Positions 6,750-11,134 of a stretch of 11,134 nucleotides of DNA are shown one piece after another. Position 1 is the first letter of the stretch. Every line of letters begins with the position of its first letter. The stretch is from assembly GCA_002360325.1 (NCBI GenBank), contig DEQG01000004.1, positions 5,018-16,151 of the forward strand, read 5' to 3'. The position numbers were made by a program, and so were the translations under genes. The DNA comes from Salinicoccus sp. UBA3372 (lineage in GTDB: Bacteria > Bacillota > Bacilli > Staphylococcales > Salinicoccaceae). Under the pieces are notes generated by a model. That model ran no database searches and was not told the DNA's origin. It was given only the letters and a program-made list of their open reading frames with translations.

Positions 6750-7622
6750 TTATTCTTCTCCGAAAATTTCCTGCATCAGACGGTTGCCTGTAGGCGTTGC
6801 AGCAAGGCCGCCGCGTCCCGTTTCACGGAGCGCTGAAGGCATTGTCAGACCGATCTTGTACATCGCCTCTACCACTTCGTCCGCCGGAATTCTTGACTCG
6901 ATGCCGGCAAGCGCCATATCCGCCGCCGTCAGTGCGTTTGAAGCACCGGCTGCGTTCCTTTTGACACATGGCACCTCAACAAGCCCCGCAACAGGGTCAC
7001 ATACGAGTCCGAGCATATTTTTAAGAGCAATCGCAAACGCATGGCCGGACTGTTCCGGCGTGCCGCCTGCCGCTTCAACAAGGCTTGCAGCAGCCATCGC
7101 ACTCGCACTGCCGACCTCAGCCTGGCATCCGCCCGCCGCACCGGAAATGCTCGCGTTGTTCGCAACTACAAAACCGAATGCACCGGATACGAATAAAAAT
7201 CTGACCATATCTTCTTTTGTGAGTTCTCTCTGTTCATTCAACGCAAATAAAACACCCGGCACCACTCCGGCAGAACCTGCCGTCGGTGTCGCACATATTT
7301 TACCCATTGCCGCGTTCACTTCGTTCGTGCTGACAGCATAGGCGATCGCAAGCAGGTTCATGTCACCGCTTAAGCCTTTGCCGCTCTCGATGTATTTCTT
7401 CATCTTCACTGCATCGTGTCCGGTCAGGCCCGTCTTGCTCGCCACACCGCCGATGCCTTCATCCACTGCATTCTGCATGACATCAAGGTTGCGCTCCATG
7501 TCCTGATACACTTCCAGGTATGAGCGTTTTGAAACTCTCATTTCCTGTTCCATCATGATTTCACTGATGGATTTATTTTCGGAATTCGCCATATCTATTA
7601 ATTGTGCAATACTATTGAACAT
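6750..7622 (-). CDS. sdaAA: L-serine dehydratase, iron-sulfur-dependent, alpha subunit
   Basis: A 290-residue catalytic subunit of the two-subunit Firmicute enzyme that converts L-serine to pyruvate and ammonia. Motifs are ATPTAGSAGVVPGVL (111-125), GAAGGCQAEVGSASA (161-175) and GLVCDPVAGLVEVPCVKRN (205-223). Cys166, Cys208 and Cys219 are spaced 42 and 11 residues apart, as in the three ligands of the [4Fe-4S] cluster of single-chain serine dehydratases, so the cluster should form. Start at 7622, six bases after a perfect AGGAGGT. It lies 18 bases after sdaAB, with which it forms a complex, and its stop is one base from the recG start. Oxygen-sensitive activity is expected from the family. 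Confidence 0.96.
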   Translation of the reverse strand: MFNSIAQLIDMANSENKSISEIMMEQEMRVSKRSYLEVYQDMERNLDVMQNAVDEGIGGVASKTGLTGHDAVKMKKYIESGKGLSGDMNLLAIAYAVSTNEVNAAMGKICATPTAGSAGVVPGVLFALNEQRELTKEDMVRFLFVSGAFGFVVANNASISGAAGGCQAEVGSASAMAAASLVEAAGGTPEQSGHAFAIALKNMLGLVCDPVAGLVEVPCVKRNAAGASNALTAADMALAGIESRIPADEVVEAMYKIGLTMPSALRETGRGGLAATPTGNRLMQEIFGEE

Positions 7623-7640
7623 AATATTACCTCCTGGATA

Positions 7641-8306
7641 TTAATCGTCAGCCATTTCAATTACACGCTCAACACCGTCTATGCTCTCCACTTCTTTAAT
7701 GACCGATTCACTGATCTCTTCATCCAGCTCGATCGTCATAAGGGCGATATCTCCCTTTTCTTTTCTCGAAACATTCATCTGGCTCACGTTGATTTCATTA
7801 TTGCCGAGCACAGTCGTCACCCGCGCAATCGTTCCGAATGTATCTTCATGGAATACGAGCAGTGAATGATAGTTGCCCGAAATATTGATTTCATAGTCAT
7901 TGATGCTTACAAGTTCGATCTTGCCTCCGCCGATGGAAATCCCTTCGAGCTTCAGACGGTCATCGCCTTTGACCAGGTCGACAATCGCAGTGTTCGGGTG
8001 GCTCCTCTCTTCATCATGCAAAATAAAATCCGACCGCAGATTTTGTTCTTCTGCATATTCTTTCGCTTTGATGATACGGCTGTCGTCGGTATCAAATCCG
8101 AGCAGGCCGCCGATCAGTGCGACATCGGTGCCGTGCCCCTGGTAAGTATCTTTAAATGAGCCGTACAGGTGTATGTCCACATGATCCGGTGTATGTCCAA
8201 ACAATTTTCTACCAAGCAGTCCGATGCGCGCGGCGCCGGCTGTATGCGAAGAAGAAGGTCCGACCATTACCGGGCCGATAATATCAAAGACACTTTTATA
8301 TTTCAT
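7641..8306 (-). CDS. sdaAB: L-serine dehydratase, iron-sulfur-dependent, beta subunit
   Basis: A 221-residue regulatory subunit. The N-terminal part carries the family signature GPVMVGPSSSHTAGAARIG (11-29) and SFKDTYQGHGTDVALIGG (50-67). The C-terminal ACT domain (about 147-218, starting at YHSLLVFHEDTFGTIARV) is a likely amino-acid sensing module. It pairs with the alpha subunit encoded 18 bases downstream. The ATG at 8306 lies 7 bases after GGAGG. The gene starts only 19 bases past the end of a strong hairpin terminator behind fakA, and I see no good promoter in between. Expression therefore relies on read-through or on a promoter inside the end of fakA. Confidence 0.96.
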   Translation of the reverse strand: MKYKSVFDIIGPVMVGPSSSHTAGAARIGLLGRKLFGHTPDHVDIHLYGSFKDTYQGHGTDVALIGGLLGFDTDDSRIIKAKEYAEEQNLRSDFILHDEERSHPNTAIVDLVKGDDRLKLEGISIGGGKIELVSINDYEINISGNYHSLLVFHEDTFGTIARVTTVLGNNEINVSQMNVSRKEKGDIALMTIELDEEISESVIKEVESIDGVERVIEMADD

Positions 8307-8324
8307 AATATAACCTCCATTTGC

Positions 8325-8357
8325 AAAAATACCACATCAGTCTTCTCACTGATGTGG
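8325..8357 (-). terminator. Intrinsic terminator between fakA and sdaAB
   Basis: On the minus strand, CCACATCAGT (8357-8348) pairs perfectly with ACTGATGTGG (8341-8332) across a 6-base loop, followed by TATTTTT (8331-8325). It lies 20 bases after the fakA stop, inside what is otherwise a tight cotranscribed cluster, so it probably reduces rather than abolishes sda-recG-srtA transcription from the upstream promoter. Confidence 0.85.
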
Positions 8358-8376
8358 CATACGAACGTTCTGGCAT

Positions 8377-10029
8377 CTATTCGACAGAAACCAGGTAACT
8401 GTAAACTGGTTGTTGACCATCATGCACTTCAAATTCGACTTCGTCGTAAGTGTCTTTCAATTTCTCGATGATCGGACCGGCTTCATCTTGCGATCCTTCA
8501 TCACCGATGATGATCGTCACAATTTCACTTTCATCATCCAGCATATTGACGATCAGGCATTCCAAAGTTTCACTCTTGGAATCACTCGCTAAACTGATTT
8601 TACCATTATTGATTCCCATGTGCTGATCTTTTTTTATTTTGAGGCCGTCGATCGATGTATCGCGGACTGCATATGTGACCTGGCCGGTCTTCACATGCTC
8701 GAGTGCTGCGTTCATCGATTTTTTGTTGTCGTCAAGCGTTGCATCCGGTGAAAACATCAGCATGCTTGACAGTCCTTCCGGTATGGACACGGTCGGAATG
8801 ACGACTGCCGGGATGTCCAGCATCTGCTGCGCCTGTTCTGCCGCCATGATGATATTTTTATTGTTTGGTAAAATGATGACCTGTTTGACATCGTCATCTT
8901 TGATCGTGTTCAGAATATCCTCTGTGGAAGGATTCATCGTCTGTCCGCCGTTGATGACGTGCGTCACGCCGACACTTTCGAACAGCGTCTTGATGCCGTC
9001 TCCGGAAGACACGGTGATGATTGCGGTATCATAGGACTGGCGCTCTTTATTTTCCTCAGTCCCTTTACGCTGCTTTTTAGATTGGATATCCCTGAACTGC
9101 TCGCGCATATTTTCGATTTTCATCTTGATCAGTTCACCGTATGATGAACCGTATGTCATAGCTTCGCCGGGCGTTTCCGTGTGGACGTGCACTTTGACGA
9201 TTTCATCGTCAGAGATGACAAGCAGAGAATCGCCGAATTCACTCATCTCGTTGCGGAAATCCTCTTCGTTGAAACTGCGCTTGCCGTCTTCGAAACGCAC
9301 CATGAATTCTGTACAGAAACCGTACTCGATATCTTCCACTGTCATGAAATCATCAAATTCGTGGTGGTCATTGACGAAAGTATCCGTATCGACAGCGTCT
9401 TTTGACACTTCGACCTTCTCACCTTTTAAAGCGGCAAGAAAACCTTCATATACATAGAGAAGACCCTGTCCTCCGGAGTCCACGACGCCCACTTCCTTCA
9501 ATACAGGAAGGAGGTCCGGTGTGCGTTCCAGAGAAACTTTCGCCTCCCCGACCACAGCTTCCATGACTTCTATGAGCGAGTCGGTATTCTCTGATGCTTC
9601 AACCGCTTTTTCACTTGAATCTTTCGCCACTGTAAGTATTGTACCTTCGACAGGCTTCATCACTGCCTTATAGGCCGTCTTCACACCCTGGTCCAATGCG
9701 TTTACGAAAATTTTCGCATCCACATTCTCCTCGTTTTCAATCGCCTTCGAGAATCCGCGGAACAACTGTGACAGGATGACACCAGAGTTTCCTCTTGCGC
9801 CCATCAGCAGACCTTTGGAAAAATGTTTACCCATTTCTCCGACGTGCTCTATTTCTTTATCTTCGACTTCCATGGCACCTGAAGTCATTGATAAGTTCAT
9901 GTTAGTTCCAGTGTCACCATCCGGCACCGGGAAAACATTCAATGAGTCAACATAATCAGCATTCTGCCTTAAATTATCAGCGCCGCTTAAAATCATATCC
10001 TTGAAAATTATACCGTCTATAGTATTCAT
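8377..10029 (-). CDS. fakA: Fatty acid kinase FakA (DhaL-domain protein, YloV)
   Basis: A 550-residue cytoplasmic kinase that phosphorylates fatty acids carried by FakB proteins, feeding exogenous acyl chains into phospholipid synthesis. The N-terminal DhaL nucleotide-binding domain (about 1-205) holds VPDGDTGTNM (35-44) with Mg-binding Asp37 and Asp39, and GARGNSGVILSQ (77-88). The middle domain has Cys239 (YGFCTEF) and His281/His283 (KVHVHTE), matching the zinc site of S. aureus FakA. The C-terminal DegV-like region (about 320-550) is the FakB-interacting part. The ATG at 10029 aligns with S. aureus FakA. GGAGG (10048-10044) lies 14 bases upstream, an unusually long spacing, and I see no better in-frame start. 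It follows yloU by 23 bases. The FakB gene is not in this window. Confidence 0.96.
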   Translation of the reverse strand: MNTIDGIIFKDMILSGADNLRQNADYVDSLNVFPVPDGDTGTNMNLSMTSGAMEVEDKEIEHVGEMGKHFSKGLLMGARGNSGVILSQLFRGFSKAIENEENVDAKIFVNALDQGVKTAYKAVMKPVEGTILTVAKDSSEKAVEASENTDSLIEVMEAVVGEAKVSLERTPDLLPVLKEVGVVDSGGQGLLYVYEGFLAALKGEKVEVSKDAVDTDTFVNDHHEFDDFMTVEDIEYGFCTEFMVRFEDGKRSFNEEDFRNEMSEFGDSLLVISDDEIVKVHVHTETPGEAMTYGSSYGELIKMKIENMREQFRDIQSKKQRKGTEENKERQSYDTAIITVSSGDGIKTLFESVGVTHVINGGQTMNPSTEDILNTIKDDDVKQVIILPNNKNIIMAAEQAQQMLDIPAVVIPTVSIPEGLSSMLMFSPDATLDDNKKSMNAALEHVKTGQVTYAVRDTSIDGLKIKKDQHMGINNGKISLASDSKSETLECLIVNMLDDESEIVTIIIGDEGSQDEAGPIIEKLKDTYDEVEFEVHDGQQPVYSYLVSVE

Positions 10030-10052
10030 GATATCGTCTAAATCCTCCCAGC

Positions 10053-10421
10053 CTACTCGTCCGTATTAATCATTCTGACACCTTGTACATGAATGTTAAT
10101 CGTATTTATAGTCAATCCAAAAGTTTTTTCCAGTCTGTATTTTACACTTGTCTGTATATTATTTGCGACTTCCGAGATTTTTACACCATATCCTACTATG
10201 ATATATAAATCAACATCCAAAAGCCCGTCATTGTTCTCTACTACCACTCCGCGGGAGTAGTTTTCTTTCCCGAGAAGTTCGGCAAAGCCGTCTCTTACCT
10301 GATGTTTCGATGCCATACCGACCACACCGTAGCTTTCCACCACGGCACTGCCGGCGATATTTGCGATGACATCTATCGCAATATCGATGGAACCAAGTTC
10401 GTTTTTAATTTCGAGTGTCAT
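10053..10421 (-). CDS. yloU: Asp23/Gls24 family envelope protein YloU
   Basis: A 122-residue protein, the usual size of the short YloU members of the Asp23/Gls24 family (DUF322). It begins LGSIDIAIDVIANIAGSAVVES (long hydrophobic helix, about 10-31), then YGVVGM, LLDVDLYIIVGYGVKI (66-81) and a C-terminal INTINIHVQGVRM. In S. aureus Asp23 is a membrane-associated envelope-stress protein; YloU is almost always encoded next to fakA, suggesting a link to membrane lipid homeostasis that is not settled. There is no transmembrane segment. The ATG at 10421 lies 7 bases after GGAGG. First gene of the minus-strand cluster. Confidence 0.93.
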   Translation of the reverse strand: MTLEIKNELGSIDIAIDVIANIAGSAVVESYGVVGMASKHQVRDGFAELLGKENYSRGVVVENNDGLLDVDLYIIVGYGVKISEVANNIQTSVKYRLEKTFGLTINTINIHVQGVRMINTDE

Positions 10422-10446
10422 TACTTCGCCTCCAATACATCATTTA

Positions 10447-10476
10447 ATTATAATCAATAACATCTGTGAATTACAA
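10447..10476 (-). promoter_or_regulatory. Sigma-A promoter of the yloU-fakA cluster
   Basis: Minus strand TTGTAA (10476-10471), an 18-base spacer and perfect TATAAT (10452-10447), 25 bases before the yloU start, leaving a short leader with the GGAGG site. The -35 box overlaps a TTACA/TGTAA dyad. Confidence 0.7.
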
Positions 10477-10514
10477 GATGTAAAAGTATGTTTTTACAAA
10501 TTTATTTATAAATT
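10471..10514. repeat. AT-rich palindromes between divergent rpmB and yloU promoters
   Basis: Three dyads sit between the two -35 boxes: TTACA-aga-TGTAA (10471-10483), TGTAAAA...TTTTACA (10479-10498, 6-base spacer) and a perfect 16-base palindrome AATTTATTTATAAATT (10499-10514). They could be regulator sites or curved AT-rich DNA; short AT palindromes also arise by chance. Confidence 0.35.
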
Positions 10515-10524
10515 CCCCTTCGTA

Positions 10525-10553
10525 TTTACATGAACATATATTCCCATTATAAT
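10525..10553 (+). promoter_or_regulatory. Distal sigma-A promoter for the rpmB leader
   Basis: TTTACA (10525-10530), 17-base spacer, perfect TATAAT (10548-10553). Transcription should start near 10560, about 217 bases before rpmB and just ahead of the long-range paired region. Confidence 0.75.
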
Positions 10554-10575
10554 TTATTGCGTTGCAAGTTAAAAG

Positions 10576-10698
10576 CATTATCGGCTGAATGATGACTTTA
10601 TTATACGGATAATGAAAGGTCTGATCCGGCACAGCCCTGTTTAAGAACTTATGAAGTCATTGATGTATAGCGATTCCCACTAGACACAGCCTGATAAT
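10576..10698 (+). ncRNA. Candidate structured RNA: rpmB 5' leader or independent small RNA
   Basis: The region downstream of the distal promoter folds by nested long-range pairing. P1: 10577-10587 with 10687-10698, 11 pairs and one bulged T at 10692. P2, inside P1: 10590-10601 with 10651-10662, 12 continuous pairs including three G-U. P3, inside P2: CGGAT 10606-10610 with ATCCG 10624-10628. A small TAG/CTA hairpin (10668-10670 with 10680-10682) presents the unpaired string CGATTCCCA. An alternative local hairpin (CATTATC 10576-10582 with GATAATG 10608-10614) competes with P1, allowing a switch. No T-run follows, so it most likely forms part of the rpmB 5' UTR. I do not recognise a known riboswitch, T-box, tmRNA, 6S or SRP signature. 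Pairing is seen; existence as an RNA is inferred. Confidence 0.5.
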
Positions 10699-10709
10699 TA
10701 ATGTATTAT
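10681..10709 (+). promoter_or_regulatory. Possible proximal rpmB promoter
   Basis: TAGACA (10681-10686), 17-base spacer, TATTAT (10704-10709): five of six matches in each box, about 60 bases before the rpmB start. It overlaps the 3' strand of the P1 helix. If active, rpmB can also be transcribed without the structured leader. Confidence 0.45.
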
Positions 10710-10776
10710 ATTATAGTATGTTGATGAAGATACAATCAAATTAAAATGAACTTTGTTAATAAAGGAGATGTACGAT

Positions 10777-10965
10777 ATGACTAAACAATGCTACTATACT
10801 GGACGTAAAAGCGGCACAGGCAACAACCGTTCACACGCTTTGAATGCAACCAAAAGACGTTTCGGTGCCAACCTGCAAAAAGTCAGAGTTATGATCGACG
10901 GCAGACCACAAAGAGTATGGGTTTCAGCTCGTGCTTTAAAATCAGGCCTTGTTGAACGCGTTTAA
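10777..10965 (+). CDS. rpmB: 50S ribosomal protein L28
   Basis: A 62-residue basic protein, exactly the usual length, with the L28 core [19 protein letters not shown] (20-38) and C-terminal [16 protein letters not shown] (47-62). The start is the ATG at 10777, 9 bases after AAAGGAG; an in-frame ATG at 10753 lies before that ribosome binding site and is not the start. Only one Cys (position 5) is present, so this is the form without the zinc-binding Cys pairs. L28 is a late-assembling component of the large subunit. It is divergent from yloU, the arrangement found in Bacillus and Staphylococcus, and is followed at once by a terminator, so it is a single-gene unit. Confidence 0.98.
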   Translation: MTKQCYYTGRKSGTGNNRSHALNATKRRFGANLQKVRVMIDGRPQRVWVSARALKSGLVERV

Positions 10966-10981
10966 TTTTTAAAATGAAATC

Positions 10982-11030
10982 CCCCCTCCACGCCGGACCC
11001 CGGTTCAGCAGACGAGGGGGTTTTTATTTT
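10982..11030 (+). terminator. Terminator after rpmB
   Basis: CCCCCTC (10982-10988) pairs with GAGGGGG (11014-11020), with a large 25-base loop that contains CCGG repeats, followed by TTTTTATTTT. It starts 16 bases after the rpmB stop. Confidence 0.88.
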
Positions 11031-11077
11031 GTGAGGGGTGTGGGGGTTGGCGGCGGTGATCTGATTTATGCCGGCGG

Positions 11078-11122
11078 CTGCTCACTTGGCATCATATTTC
11101 GAGCTGAGTGAGCAGATTTTTT
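11078..11122 (+). repeat. Second hairpin after rpmB: terminator-like inverted repeat
   Basis: CTGCTCACT (11078-11086) and AGTGAGCAG (11107-11115) form a perfect 9-bp stem with a 20-base loop, followed on the plus strand by ATTTTTT. It is either a back-up terminator or a copy of a small dispersed palindromic repeat. Bases 11031-11077 between the two hairpins hold nothing else that I can name. Confidence 0.5.
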
Positions 11123-11134
11123 CATGTCAGCCGT

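Noticed and set aside
8348..8376. GAACGTTC (8363-8370) as an SOS box before sdaAB
   Set aside because: It does not match the Firmicute LexA consensus CGAAC-N4-GTTCG, and an 8-base palindrome is weak evidence.
10612..10644. Ten-codon ORF MKGLIRHSPV in the rpmB leader
   Set aside because: No ribosome binding site before it, and it overlaps the predicted RNA helices. It could be a leader peptide, but nothing in the sequence supports that.
10560..10700. Known regulatory RNAs (TPP, T-box, SAM, 6S, tmRNA, SRP, hammerhead)
   Set aside because: TCTGATCCGG recalls part of the TPP core, but the CTGAGA element and the remaining conserved strings are missing. No T-box GGTGGNACCGCG, hammerhead CTGATGA or other signature was found.
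11066..11134. Minus-strand open frame entering from the right edge, ending MKKSAHSARNMMPSEQPPA
   Set aside because: Only 22 codons to a TAA. It overlaps the hairpin arms and resembles no C-terminus I know; thiN is expected near rpmB by synteny, but this does not look like it.
1..11134. CRISPR arrays, insertion sequences, prophage genes, tRNA or rRNA genes
   Set aside because: No spaced direct repeats, transposase motifs, tRNA folds or rRNA sequence were seen; the window is ordinary chromosomal sequence.

Overview
The window reads as a chromosomal segment of a low-to-mid GC Firmicute of the Staphylococcaceae, perhaps Salinicoccus- or Jeotgalicoccus-like. This is inferred from the S. aureus-like L28, FakA and class A sortase, AGGAGG-type ribosome binding sites, consensus sigma-A promoters and rather acidic proteins. 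It holds eleven genes, all intact except the first, which runs off the left edge.

Left part (1-4056): a protein ADP-ribosylation module linked to lipoylation. A minus-strand operon starts at a TTGACG-17-TATAAT promoter. It encodes a luciferase-like flavin monooxygenase (LLM), the lipoyl carrier GcvH-L, a zinc-type macrodomain hydrolase and a class M sirtuin (SirTM, cut by the window edge). An OYE-like flavin oxidoreductase is transcribed divergently from a TTGACA-17-TAATTT promoter. The known family logic is that a lipoate ligase (LplA2, expected just beyond the left edge) loads GcvH-L, SirTM ADP-ribosylates it, the macrodomain reverses this, and the two flavoenzymes are proposed to work in an associated redox or oxidative-stress response. 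An intrinsic terminator-like hairpin sits between the carrier gene and the macrodomain-sirtuin pair, so the modifying enzymes may be made at lower level than the substrate.

Middle and right part (4115-10421): a minus-strand housekeeping cluster with the Bacillus-type order yloU (Asp23 family), fakA, sdaAB, sdaAA, recG. After recG, where many Firmicutes have fapR-plsX, this genome has a class A sortase whose ATG directly abuts the recG stop codon. A strong hairpin terminator lies between fakA and sdaAB. A bidirectional-looking terminator separates srtA from the OYE gene, which converges on it.

Right edge (10422-11134): rpmB (ribosomal protein L28) is divergent from yloU, with a 355-base gap between them. 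The gap contains back-to-back promoters, AT-rich palindromes and, downstream of a near-consensus plus-strand promoter, about 125 bases that fold by nested long-range pairing into what looks like a structured leader or small RNA for rpmB. I do not recognise this RNA, and it is the best candidate here for something undescribed. After rpmB there is a strong terminator and a second hairpin that may be a dispersed repeat.
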